Positions 44,790 to 56,387 are shown, numbered from the stretch's first letter. The stretch: 64,000 nt of DNA from Davidsoniella eucalypti (GCA_004009845.1 RMBW01000072.1:310001-374000); one strand, 5' to 3'. Notes: a model not told the origin generated them from the letters alone. Numbers and translations: made by a program.

Positions 44790-47700
44790 ATTAGGCAGAC
44801 TATCAAATACGACGGTCGGATAGGGACGGTATCTATTGTTTGTATTATGATATAGCCAAGGACGATGACGATTGCTCGCGGATCGCAGATGGAACGGAGA
44901 AGGCAAGGAAAGCTATGTACAATAAAAGTTGTGGGCTGATCTGTGCTTCAGTGGGAAACAGACGAAGCTGTCAGGAAAAAAAGAAGGGAAGAGAAGCAAG
45001 AATTAAAAAAAAAAAAGCACAGAAAATCAACCAGTGCGAGAATATCAGGGCCGCCATGCACTTGTTTGTTGGCGATAAGCGATTGGCCTACCAGCACGAT
45101 AGTTGGAGGTTGCTTACTTTCTGGCAGCCAAAGCTCGTAATTGCTCTGTTCTGATGGCTTTCTAATCCCTGGACCAGGCTTGGAGAGACGGTTATTCTAG
45201 CCAATGGAAGTGCATTAAAGCACACAAAGTGGAGTCACGGCTGCAGGGAAGGAGCAACTACACTTTGCACTTTTTGAGCCAGTGTTGCTGTTCGTAGCTT
45301 CCCAATCTGTCGATGCGCCTGCTTGATTCTGTGTAGCTTTGGCTTCCATGTTTCGATGTCGTTCATGTAGTTATTTGTACTTGTATAATATACAGATATA
45401 ATTAAACCGGGGGTTGACGCCATTTTGACAGCAAATCACTTAAATGGCTTTGTCCCATGACGACTTTGAATACAGATAGCCTTAATTTTCTATCTTGGTA
45501 ATCTATGTCGGTCTTCTTTTTGAGCAACTGAATCGCCAGAATCTCCATCGATCTATTCGATATATCACTATCTCACGGACCGTGTAAAACGGTTTCTTTC
45601 CTTCCTTTTCTTTCTCTGCGGGCTAATATATCTGCCGGATAAAAGACAAAAGGACCTTTCTAGATCTCTGGACCTGGCCCGTCCACAAGGATATGCTTAA
45701 TTACGGCACTTTTTATGTCCCGTTTTGTATTCTACTCTCGGTGTTTTACTTGAGTCAAGTGACATGGCTGTCCTTTGAGCTATTATAACTGTATCCCAAG
45801 CCATAGGATACGTTTCTCGAGCGTTTCCCTCCATATCTGATAGCTCGATATGGCCGTTAGTTATTAGTCGAGTTGATTGGAACTAGATAACACTACCTAG
45901 AGCCGTTATAGTGAGTAAGATCTCTTTGTCTTCGTATTCTTACAGGACTGCATATCCATTATCTAAAATCATACCACAAACGGTAAATGTAGATATCTTC
46001 CGTCGTGTCTTGACTGATATATTGATTGGCTCCAGCATAACACTAGTCGTCAACAAAGTTCCTTTTCCTAGCCGATACACAAAGCGTATTACTGGTACAG
46101 GCACCGATATACGGGCAACGAGATTGTCCGATTGATATCAGCCTACTTGCCACCTTCGTAAAAGTCACAAGAAGAAGCTAAAATAGAGATCTCTCATGCC
46201 ATCCCGGAGAGCCGTGAGTATAGAAGTTCTTTTGGTGCGCAGTTAAACCCAACAAATTAGCAGAAAGTCTTTTTTCTTGGTGCACCTGATCTCGTCGATA
46301 TTCACCCAGCGCAATCTTCCGCGTTGTTGTTGCCAAAGGACAGGCCAACTGTCATTTCTCCAGGATACACAAGGCCCGCGTTGTGGCATGAGCGTCGAGT
46401 ATCTTTTTTTCTGTTTGTCTCTTTTTGGTAGCTGTTGCCCTGTTGAAGTTATGGCGGAATTCGTTTTCTTCAGCTGCTGGTCTATGCCTCAAAAAAGCTC
46501 TCTTGATAGTGTCCTACAAGATGCTAGCATGTGACTTACACAGGGAAAGCTACAGCTTGTCAAGCTTACTTACCTTGGGTTGCATTTAGGCTTAGCAAGT
46601 GCCGCCGGAAACCACGGCAAACAGGCTTAGGCGGGCTGTAAATGTCAGTCCGCCGGAGAAACGGTCTTCATCTGGGGCGCCGTTACTAGCGTCCGCGGAA
46701 AAGCGAAATAGAATGTATGGCAGTTATTATTAGGGTTTAAACAACTCGAGTAGCTGGGCCTAAACTTGTATGCAACCTCGGAGCTTTTACGCTAATGCTG
46801 ACTTGCACGAATTTGTGTAGAATTTTCAGTGTTAGTCAGCTCCAACAAAAAAAAAAATCTGTTTGAAAAAACGACTAAGACGATTGTGGACACCCTCAAC
46901 TAATTTTTCCCTTTTTCTTTATGTAGCTGGTAGAGGGAATGAAAATGGGTCGAGCTGGCGTGGAAACCTAGAAATTAGGCCAGTTTCGTCTCACGAAAGA
47001 CCAAGCAGCGTCGTAGATGGCAAATCACTGGGATCTTTGCATCGGCCAGAACCGCTGGTTACGGAAAGCCCAGCATTATCAGAGTTGATATATGGCCATA
47101 TCATCTCTATATGGTGAGAACCCGTGAAAGAGGCCATAGGTTGTCTGTCTCTTTCAGCAAGAAAATATTTTACATTGTCGCGACCTCCTTTGAGAAACTC
47201 ATGCAGAGCACATGACGCCGAAAAAAGGTTAAAAATGCTGCAGCACGTAAACAGCTCATCTACGCCAAGTCATATGGCTTTAGTGCTGTACTTGTAATGG
47301 CTCTTGGCGGCTCTTAGCCTGGATATTCCCAGCAAGCGGCTTCTCGACTACAATAACAAAGTTGAGCCAGATAAAACAAGCTTACAGGAAATACAGGACA
47401 TCAGCTAGTTATACAAATATGTACATACATAGTTATATGTGCTATGGTAATGCTGTGCTACCGAGTGCCCGCTACCCGTCAAGCAGCAAAGAAGCACAAT
47501 GGAACAAAGGAAGAAACAATCGCCTCGGTAAGGAAGCAAACGATAGCTGGAAGGAAAAAGAAGCAGCGTCCAGCCGCAAGATTCAGTCCCGCTATCAGCT
47601 AAGTTTGGAGACCTCCAATCGTGCACCCACTTTCTGAATTCCATTTGGCATCTGTTTAATGTCGGCTTTGATATGTTGCATTGCTCGTTAGCTTGGCATG

Positions 47701-49761
47701 TATTAGATTGTAACAATGGTTTTCTTGGATTGGGCCATTATGGAAGACTACAAAGAAACATGTCTTCCTTGTGCCCATGGCTGGGATGTGACAATCACGA
47801 CATCATTGTGTAATTTATATAGTAAGAGAAACACAAAAGCTATAGGAATCGTAGCTTTCATCACGCACTATGTATATGTAACAATGATAGGCCTGAGGAT
47901 GGCTTATGCTCTGCGAGCCGATGGCTTGGAATGGCGTGCTCACAAAGTCGATATTTCCTTCCCTCTTAGTGATACGCGTAATACAGCAGAGAATGGCGGA
48001 ACTTTACTTTTCGGGACTATTAAAACACGAGTGTGCGTAGAGTAGCCAACGGCAGAGCAAGCCATTTGTACTTCCCGTCGGACTGTTAGTAGAATCCGGG
48101 GGTTTCGGCGAATGCTCCGGAATCTATTTTAGCATGCGCTGGAGGAAACAGAACAGAACTACAACTCTGTTTGTATGTGCTAATAGACACAGACCATCAG
48201 GGTGGCCTATTCTGCACAGCTGCGTATTTATACTTATGCTTAGGGTGCGCATTCCCAAAGCGGGTAGCTGTGTTAACTATAAAGTGTTGAAAGCTAGGCA
48301 GTGGATGGATGGTGTGATGGGTGACTCCACGCTCCAAACAGGAGCTCGAGCCCTAAAACAGCCAGCCAGACTACAGATTCAGGCTCTATCAGGCACATGG
48401 GCAGCTGGGTACGGACACCATGTTCTGCTAGCCATACGACACATGGAAATCGGGAAGGTCAGAAGTCCAATTTAAGGCGCCGGCCACAGACACCCCATTA
48501 GGTAATAAATGCCACTTGCACGAACTTCATCATAGCCCATGCTCGGGTAGGAGTTCCTTCGGGGGTTTTGTTTGAGGTGGGCAAATGTCGATTGGAGATG
48601 AGTAGTATCGATGACTAGCTCTAGAGACCTTCCAGAGTCAACACACGTTTCATGGACGAATCAATAGAGGCTGCTCGATGTTTAGCCAATGAATGGCTTG
48701 CGTTAGCCTCAGAGTGTCGTGCAAAGGGCGCCGTTTGGAGGTTGCCGCTGCAGCATATGATATCAAGATAGAGCGAAGACTGCACGGATTAGGTAAGAGA
48801 ACAACAGTCAGTATTGTAGATAATCACGGGGATAAAACGACGAACCTGTGACATGTATATTTAATTGTGTGAATTTCTATTAGTAAAGTTGGTGTTTGGA
48901 ATGCCGAAAGAAGAAGAAGGAACAGGAAAAAAATTAGCAGTAAACAAACAATAGGCTTGAAAATTAATTCGAGCAAAAGAACCAAGCAGAGTTTTCTTGC
49001 TTAAGATCCAGATAAACAAAAACAAACCCACCATAACTAGTGCCGCTTTTTTTCTATTTTTCATTTCTCGGCCGATGGAAGCAGATCGACAAGCTCTGTG
49101 GTAACGGATATCGCTATCTCCAAAGAAGACATCTCGTTAAGGAAAAGCTCCCTAAGATAGACACTGTAATTCCGGCTCAAGCCAGGCTAGCAAAATGTGC
49201 TGCTGTATCAAAGGCGCCGACGCCCTTCTGCCGGTCTTCTAGAAGACCTGAGTTTACTTTGCAGAGCCCTTGTCGGCTGCTGCCAGACTAGTCGTAGCGC
49301 TGCGACGCTCTACATGGGACCTTGACAATACATATACAACTATATGTGCTAACATAGATCCTCGTCACTTTAGCACTTTAGCTTGCTGCTGCTCTGCTAC
49401 TCTGCTACAAGTCGTATAATATACGCCGTCCCACGTCTCTGTCGCTGTTTTAGAGGCGTCTCTCTCTCTTTTCCGCCCTTTTTGTCCTTCTCTTCTGCTT
49501 CTTGGCCGGTTTCCCACGGAGTCTTCCACCGCCGTCTCCAGACCTCACCTCTGCCGTATCGTATTTTGCCAGTCTCCTTCGTTTTCATCTCGTACGCCAG
49601 ACTGTCTCGGCCTTCCTGGCTTCCATTATCGCCGTTCGTTCATTTTCACCTGATCCGGCTTCCTGGCCGAGCTAGTCCGCCTCCCATCTCGTCTTTGTTT
49701 CCATTCTTCGACGGCCACTTGCCACGCCTCTTCCTTCTTGTCACCCATAGCCTGCTACAAG
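44790..49761. other. 5-kb region without a recognisable gene
   Basis: Between the divergent peptidase and HET genes. All open frames are short and resemble nothing I know. It includes an A-rich purine stretch near 45000, GC-rich patches with CCGG-type motifs near 46600-46700 and 48090-48120, a 16-bp palindrome at 49233-49248, and a long C/T-rich stretch at 49390-49740 that looks like the HET leader. No RNA gene or transposon was recognised. Confidence 0.45.
49233..49248. promoter_or_regulatory. 16-bp perfect palindrome with TTCTAGAA core
   Basis: GGTCTTCTAGAAGACC is a perfect palindrome about 515 bp before the HET start codon. The core TTCTAGAA is the inverted two-unit form of a heat-shock element. 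Function is not shown. Confidence 0.35.
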
Positions 49762-51897
49762 ATGTCGTTTCTCAATGGCATCTTCCGCAAGGGTCGGCCG
49801 TCAAAACGCGGCCTGTGCCCCGTGTGCAACAACCTCGCTGTCACTTCCAACGACACCAAGAACAGCAAGACGACCGCGAAATGGGACGATCCCGGAGAGG
49901 ACGGTCTAGCGCCGCAGCTGTCGTTTCCGCCGTCTGTGACCCCAATGCCGCCGTCAATGATGCTCGTTGATATCCCGCCACACCGCATGGCCGAAGTCCG
50001 TGAATTGGACCCGGCTACAGGACAGCCCGTGCGCACCTGCAAATACTGCTCTCTAATCTGCGACGCCATGGACCGCTTCTTCACCACTGCCGATGCTACC
50101 TGGACGTCTACCGTCGATCCAGAAACCGAAAGCGACTGCAACAATCCGCCTTGCATATGCCTGATGATCCGCGAGGGCCACCCCCTCGTTATCAACTGCC
50201 TGAATTTCCTGCCCAGTGTGTATAGCCATCGCTCCCGAATCGACATTGAGGTTCTCATACCAATGCCGCGCGATGTCCCAGAACCACAGGAACTGCCATT
50301 GGGGCCGTCGATTGGAACCGCGGCACCACGGGCTTCAGATTCTAACCTCAGCGTAGACTTCGCCAAAGAATGCGTGACCGAGTGCCTCCGTGATCACAAG
50401 TTCTGTAGACGCCATCCCAGTAGTTTCACGCCCACACGTCTAGTTTATCTAGGCTCTAATAACAACGAGCTGCAACTCGTCGAGTACAACCCAACGGGCT
50501 TCCAGGTATCCTGGGCGGCTCTCAGCTACTGCCGTGGCGATGAACGGTTCTATTCCCTTTCACGGCTCAACAAAGCCGAACTGATGAAAGGCATCAAGCC
50601 AGAAAACTTGCCTGCTGTATTCACAGATGCAATTGCCGTGGCCCGCTCTCTTGGACTGAAATACGTATGGATCGATGCTTTGTGTATCTTGCAAGACCAT
50701 CAAGGCGACTGGGAAATAGAGGTTACGCAAATGGGCGAGATCTACTCCAACGCATTTGTCGTCTTAGCAGCTGCTTCTTCTGAAACGCCTACAACCGGAT
50801 TTCTAGGCCCGCGCGATCCAGTCTGGAAGCCACACGTGATTACATTCGTCTCCGACGAGGGAGAAGAAGTTCAGCTAGTTGTGCGTCGCCGCTCAACCCT
50901 TTCCCCGCCTCCGGTTCAGGGTATCTTCGACCCGCCCTTCACTACATCCTGGGCTACTTTAAGACGAGACGGTCCGCTGTATAACCGCGCATGGACGTTT
51001 CAAGAAACTTATCTAGCAGCTCGAACAATCCACTTCGCACCCGGCGCCGTAGTGTATGAGTGTCACACACATCGCAGGAGCGAAGACCAGCGTCCTCCAT
51101 ATACTATTACGGTAGCGAACACTCTCGGCGCAGTATCCGAAGCAGCCAAATGGCGTATCCTTGTAAAGATGTACTCGCAGCGCAAACTTCGTTACTACCA
51201 GGATCGCTTGACCGGTATCAGTGGTCTTGCAAGTCAGATGGAGCAGGCTAGCACATCACGATATGTTGCTGGCTTATGGGCCGACACTTTCGTCTTCGAT
51301 TTGATGTGGCAATCTATCCCAGGCTCTGCCAACAAACCAACGGCGTGCCTTAGAAGCGAGCAAAAGGCTCCATCATGGTCATGGGGTTCGGTCAAGTGTG
51401 GCGTTACATGGCACGCCATGAAGAACCCGCAACCACAGGCACTAGTTGTCGATATCGAAGCGATTACCTCGCCGACTGATCGCTTTGGTGCCGTACTAGG
51501 CGGCAGTTGTATCCTCAACACGCCAGTATTGCCCATTGTGATCACGACATCACGTAGCCGCAACGAGCAGTTTGTACAATATCGCAAGGGAGGTGGCGTG
51601 CTTAGCAAGAAACAACACTTCTGGGCTGATGGCCAACTTGTCAACTTCAAGTACGACGAGATGCAAGCACAGACATATGCTCGCCGCGCCCTGCAAGATG
51701 ACCCCGAAGAAGACGTTGAGGCAACGGGTTTCTTTGTGTTGCTTACGTACATGAACTGGATGAATATCGGATACAGTGGCATGGTCGTCAGTTCCTGCCC
51801 AGAGGCTGAAGGCGGCTTCTCAAGAATCGGCTGCGTCACTCATTTGCCCGCTGACTGGGCTGAGAAGGCTAAACTGAACACTATCAAGATTGTGTAA
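49762..51897 (+). CDS. HET-domain (heterokaryon incompatibility) protein
   Basis: HET domains occur in fungal proteins that detect non-self after cell fusion and can trigger cell death; many have other or unknown roles. A single exon of 711 aa. The first 220 residues hold paired cysteines (CPVC near residue 20, CKYCSLIC near 95, CNNPPCIC near 130) that could bind metal. The HET domain (about 225-420) shows all three blocks: WAALSYCRGDE (near 252), FTDAIAVARSLGLKYVWIDA with LCILQD, and GEIYSNAFVVLAAA. YNRAWTFQETYLAARTIHF follows at about 410. No NACHT, ankyrin or WD40 partner domain is fused. The first ATG in frame was chosen. The gene is isolated, with 5 kb of empty sequence upstream. Confidence 0.9.
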   Translation: MSFLNGIFRKGRPSKRGLCPVCNNLAVTSNDTKNSKTTAKWDDPGEDGLAPQLSFPPSVTPMPPSMMLVDIPPHRMAEVRELDPATGQPVRTCKYCSLICDAMDRFFTTADATWTSTVDPETESDCNNPPCICLMIREGHPLVINCLNFLPSVYSHRSRIDIEVLIPMPRDVPEPQELPLGPSIGTAAPRASDSNLSVDFAKECVTECLRDHKFCRRHPSSFTPTRLVYLGSNNNELQLVEYNPTGFQVSWAALSYCRGDERFYSLSRLNKAELMKGIKPENLPAVFTDAIAVARSLGLKYVWIDALCILQDHQGDWEIEVTQMGEIYSNAFVVLAAASSETPTTGFLGPRDPVWKPHVITFVSDEGEEVQLVVRRRSTLSPPPVQGIFDPPFTTSWATLRRDGPLYNRAWTFQETYLAARTIHFAPGAVVYECHTHRRSEDQRPPYTITVANTLGAVSEAAKWRILVKMYSQRKLRYYQDRLTGISGLASQMEQASTSRYVAGLWADTFVFDLMWQSIPGSANKPTACLRSEQKAPSWSWGSVKCGVTWHAMKNPQPQALVVDIEAITSPTDRFGAVLGGSCILNTPVLPIVITTSRSRNEQFVQYRKGGGVLSKKQHFWADGQLVNFKYDEMQAQTYARRALQDDPEEDVEATGFFVLLTYMNWMNIGYSGMVVSSCPEAEGGFSRIGCVTHLPADWAEKAKLNTIKIV

Positions 51898-52467
51898 GAA
51901 GGTGTATTTAACCCAAGGCCTTACAATAACGGTACATGTACAAAGAGAAAGGGAAAGACGGACGGATATTGTGATACCATATTTGAAGCATTTTTACTAG
52001 CATATAATTCAAGCATATATAGCAACTAATGAGAAACGAAACAACTTTCTGATACAGTAGGTAGTCAATTCACAGTCAAAAATGCGTGAAACCTCTTGTT
52101 CTAGAAAAGTGTCATTAAAGATATCACGCATTTAAGCGAAAGACATAACATGATGAACTTGATTGCTTGATGCGACAAACCCTAATAGAGGCGCAAGTTA
52201 GGGTTTGGGGTATCGATAACAACCCGCGATACCCTAGAGCTTTGCGCGTCGTGCGTATTGACATCATTGATTCTGACTGTGGGACGTCAATTAAGCTCCG
52301 GCGCAAAGCTTTATGTGAATATACTCGAATGAATAACAGCACGAAAGACGTCACCTTATATTAACCGAATTTTCCGACTTTCAATTGCGCGAACCCGAGA
52401 AAACAAATTCCGAATCGAAATATCGCACCCGCATCAACACCAGAGATAGATAAAAAAATACCCAGCC
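51898..52467. promoter_or_regulatory. Region between HET gene and CENP-T, with TTAGGG inverted repeat
   Basis: A 570-bp spacer holding the HET 3' flank and the CENP-T promoter. It contains a TTCTAGAA at 52099-52106, a telobox-like inverted repeat at 52176-52207 and two GACGTCA (CRE-like) sites at 52283 and 52347. No gene was recognised. Confidence 0.5.
52176..52207. repeat. Inverted telobox repeat CAAACCCTAA...TTAGGGTTTG
   Basis: Two perfectly inverted 10-bp arms separated by 12 bp, each arm carrying the TTAGGG unit. It sits about 260 bp before the CENP-T start codon. Single sites of this kind are bound by Tbf1/TRF-like factors in several fungi; binding here is inferred. Confidence 0.55.
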
Positions 52468-54178
52468 ATGCCAGATTCAGAATCACCCACGACGAGCCGA
52501 GTGCCGCTGATGACCCCGGCGCGGCGCAACTACGCCACAGAGCCGACATCGCGCGGGATGCGCACACCGCTCGACAAAACCGCACCACGCGATCTCTTAA
52601 ACAGTGTGCGCCGGGGCCAATACTCGGCGCGGCGTACCGGCACCGCGGCAATGCAAACACCGCATGCGCGAGCAGCCAGCCGAGCATTAGATTTACGGCG
52701 TGCCGCAGTGTATACGCCGGCCAAGGGGCGGCGCAAGAGTATGCGCGATCAGCGTGAGACGCCTCGAGATATCCTGCGCATGCTGAGTCGTACGCTGGCG
52801 CCGCAGAGTAATGCGGTGCAGGCGTCGTCGTCGTCACCGGGGAATACTACGGGAGATGAGGCTCAGATGGAGGTGGATGGGATGGATGTATCAAATGGCA
52901 TGGAGTATGATGACGACGACAGTGATGATGTGTTGAATCGGCCAGAATTCACGTTGCCGTTGGATGAGGGGGATGATGAAGACGACGACTTGGTAGCGCC
53001 GCGATCGATGCTTTTGGAGGACGACACGCTGGGAAACATCACGGCGCAGTCGATAGAGTATCCTCGACGAGCAACAAACGATTTAACGATAAACCGTACC
53101 TTAGGGCGCATGAGCATGGCGGGCATGCTGTTTGGCGATGTCGGTGTGCAGCCGCCACATCAACCCGGACTAGACGATGCTGCTATCGACTCGGGCTTTT
53201 TCCCAGATATAGACTTGAATGACCTCCGGGATCAGACTATGCAGGATCTCACTATGCAAAGGTATGTCCCATATCAATACTTGGCCATGGCCTATACAAG
53301 CTTACTAATGATGGCAGAATCGACAATACTACCCACCAAGATATAAGTAACGGGATAGGAGATTTGACAAGCATGGCTGAACAAGATTCCATGCTGCCGC
53401 TTCGTGAACCATCGTCAGATTCTGTAGAGCCGTTTGGTGACTTCACGGCATTTGACAACATCGAGGATATACCCCAAGAACCTACGCAACACGAAGTTTC
53501 AATAGCCAATGCCGATGCCAACATGAACGGTAATGCCGATAATGAGTTCCCACCACTAATGGAACTTGAGTCCGAAGACGACGACCATGGTGATATCGAA
53601 GACATACCGGACATCACACTTGACCTAGGGCTGCAGAGGAAGCGCAAAGAGGCGCGCAAAAAGGGTATCAAGCTGTCAGCTTATGGTATCGAATATCCAT
53701 CATTGCCACCGTCTACAATCAAGAAGATTGCTACTATGTTTGCGCAGAGGAGCGGTCTAGGCCAGTCCAAGATATCACCAGAAACACTGCAGCAGTTGAG
53801 TCTAGCAACAGATTGGTTTTTTGAACAGGCCGGCGCCGACTTAAAGGCATATGCGCAACACGCCAATCGCAAGACCATCGACGAGAGTGACGTGGCGTTA
53901 TTAATGAAAAGGTATGTTCACTCAACGATGAAATCATAATTGCATTTGTATATCTGGAAAAGATGCTATAAGAAGAACGGATATGCATTATCTAACATGA
54001 AGTATTGTACAGGCAGCGTCAAATCACACAATCGGCGACTTTGTTTTCACAGGCACAGAAATATCTGCCCCGCGAATTGCTGCAGGAAATTCGGATGGTG
54101 GTGCCGCCAAAGATGAAGAAATCCAAGGTATTGAACACTGAAGCCGAAGACGAGGAAGAGGGGGTAATAGACAATTAA
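52468..54178 (+). CDS. CENP-T-like inner kinetochore histone-fold protein
   Basis: CENP-T (yeast Cnn1) binds centromeric DNA with CENP-W through a histone fold and recruits the Ndc80 complex by its N-terminal tail. Three exons (52468-53261, 53318-53911, 54013-54178) give 517 aa; introns are 56 and 101 nt. The N-terminal 110 residues are basic with several TP sites, including TPRDILRMLSRTLAP, a likely outer-kinetochore or regulatory motif. The middle (about 130-380) is acidic and probably disordered. The C-terminal histone fold (about 385-490) runs from KLSAYGIEYPSLPPSTIKK through LSLATDWFFEQAGADLKAYA to RKTIDESDVALLMKRQRQ, crossing the last intron. Its stop codon lies 41 bp from that of convergent SURF1. 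Confidence 0.87.
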
Positions 54179-54219
54179 TAGAGACAGCAGTGGCCTGACA
54201 CGATAACACTCCTCTCGCT

Positions 54220-55394
54220 CTACCACTGGTGGGTCATTTTGATGCGGCGCTGGGCGCTGCTGTTGACGGGTTTCTTGGCCAGCATGTACAACATGATGGT
54301 AGTAGCAATGGCCAAGCTGTACCTATAATTCGGGAATGGGCAGAAGTGTCAATAACCCTTTCACTACATAATGATTGATGATTGCCATGGCTTTTGGTTT
54401 CACTTACCAGGTAACGATGTATTGGGCATGTGTGTTTCTGAGGTTGACTTCGGGTGCGCGGCCGATGGGGACGCCACGTTTCTCGTAGTCAGTGAATACA
54501 AGGTAGTCGGGAACTAAGAAGTATTAGCGATATGCCGAGACGTAGATGCGTTGACCAAAACCTTACTCAGTGTTGCCTCAACCCAGATCGGCTGGCTGTT
54601 TACTAGCGCCGCCATCTGCTTGACATCCGGGAAGTAAAACTCCCACTTATCCGGTCTATTGTCCGGCGTGAACATGTTCTTCTCCCATGGTTCTCTCAAA
54701 AGACCTTCGACAACCACCTCGTCTGTTACTAGAGAATCCGGTCTGCTCTTCTGGTCTCTCATGGCATGTGGGATCCAGCCGCGGTTGATCAAGATAGTAG
54801 AGTTTTCACCGTCACGCTCAAGGGGCGTGATAACCATGAAGCCTTGCTGTCCATCGCGCATCCGCGGGCCGACGAGCATCTCCTGATCGTGTCGGAAACG
54901 GCCCTTGGCGTATACGCGGCGGAAGTCAAACTCGGACACGGCTTCCGGATCGACATGAAGAGGGAGCGGCAGCGGATCACGAAGAAGCCGGTCTTCCAGC
55001 TTAGCGATCAGATCGCTCTTCCAGCCCAGACGCTGGACTTGCCACGTACCTAGACAAAAGGCCGTGAGAGGAATCATAGCTGTGCGTGTGTTATAGCGTG
55101 TTAGTTGAGAGCATGGGACCTTCGTGTAGAGCTAAGACGGAAAGAGTTACCCAAGAAGTACAGGCCAATACCGTGCTTTTGGCCGGTGCGGACCATTGTT
55201 GGCGCGCGATCGATGAGGGATTCGAAACCAGGCTGATCGGCTGGCTGTGGCTTTTCGGATAGCCGGAGCCGGCTTGACGAGAACGGCCTTCTATGTGCCG
55301 GAACATGGAGTTTATGTGCTGAATTTGAAGGCCGAAATGGCAGCTGCTGCGTCAATTGACGCGATACACGCAGCGGAGACACAACGCGACTCAT
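54220..55394 (-). CDS. SURF1/Shy1, cytochrome c oxidase assembly factor
   Basis: An inner-membrane mitochondrial protein that promotes maturation of Cox1 in complex IV assembly. Four exons (55394-55151, 55079-54567, 54513-54408, 54322-54220) give 321 aa; introns are 71, 53 and 85 nt. A basic, Ser-rich presequence (about 1-50) precedes the first membrane helix (GIGLYFLGAMIPLTAFCLG, formed across intron 1). Next come the SURF1 signature GTWQVQRLGWK, the FRRVYAKGRF and ILINRGWIP segments, and a second membrane helix near the C-terminus (YSLAIATTIMLYMLA, formed across the last intron). It is complete and of normal length. A TCACGTGA lies about 150 bp upstream. Confidence 0.93.
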
Positions 55395-55539
55395 AGTGAG
55401 AGAAGTAACAAAAAATAATAACTTGTTGGGCTAGATTTTTACAATCTGGCGATATAGTGTAAACCCCGATCTCTAATATGATGGCTTTGCCGAAGGTCGA
55501 ACTATCTGGATACTCTTTGCGCGAAGTGTTCGGTGAGAT

Positions 55540-55547
55540 TCACGTGA
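55540..55547. promoter_or_regulatory. TCACGTGA E-box palindrome upstream of SURF1
   Basis: The same 8-bp palindrome as upstream of the peptidyl-tRNA hydrolase, about 150 bp before the SURF1 start codon. It is a candidate Cbf1-like site by sequence only. Confidence 0.4.
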
Positions 55548-56381
55548 TGTTCTCGGTATGACATAATCTCTGTGCACCATTTCGGTGAGTTTCGGTCAAG
55601 GCGGGGCGACTACAATTGCTGAATGTCAGCAACAATTGTAGTGCATCTAGCGGCCAAGATATACTGGAGACACTCCCGAGAATCCGGGGAAGTTGTTCAC
55701 ACAATATGTATTAAGCCAATTCTACGGCTAGAGAGAAATAAACAGAGTGAAGAGAGGTGTATATTTTATTTCTTTATCAGATCCTATAAAGTGACGTTGA
55801 CGAGCTCTACAAAGCTTGGCGGCTCTTTTATGACGGTGCTAGTATTAGCTCAGGGCTGTGTATCTTAGGATACCAAGCTATCAAGAGCTCCATTTCCTTA
55901 ATAAAATTGAATTAAAAAAAATTGACGGTGCGAGTCAAAGCTACAGCTAGCGCTACTCCTGCAATAGCCAAATGGACGGCGCACTTCGACCTTAGATCTG
56001 ATAAGCGCTAATGTTGTGCTCTCTGAGTTCTATTTGGCTTCTTGCTAGTTCAAGATGCCGACTGGCGAGCGAGATTGGTGCGGGTTTTCTCGGAATTTTT
56101 TTATAGAGTTTATATAGCGTAGTAGCTTCGACGAAGAGCCCCAGAAAAAAAACCACAGTAAAAAAACTCTGAAAGCTTTGGTCTTCGAAAATTGGCAGGA
56201 ATGTTGAGCCCGGAAGCAAATGAAGATTCCTTTTATTTTGTAGCTCGCATTTCTAGAAACAACTTGACTTACTCATATCTGTAAACATCTCAGCCCGTTC
56301 ATCTTCTTGATTGAAGCTGTGCTGAAAAGACTCTTCCTCCAAGAAAATCACAAACGGTAAGTGCTCTATACCGTTGCATTT

Positions 56382-56387
56382 CACGTG
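56382..56387. promoter_or_regulatory. CACGTG E-box upstream of fumarase
   Basis: A CACGTG core about 240 bp before the fumarase start codon, in the context TTTCACGTGCGG. Confidence 0.35.

Noticed and set aside
44790..44906. N-terminal extension of the Xaa-Pro aminopeptidase
   Set aside because: The frame opens only with a TTG codon; the first in-frame ATG is at 44789.
47716..48045. 109-residue plus-strand frame in the 5-kb gap
   Set aside because: No recognisable motif, no CT-rich leader and no intron signals; likely chance.
49738..49761. Eight extra residues before the HET protein
   Set aside because: That frame starts at TTG; the first ATG is at 49762.
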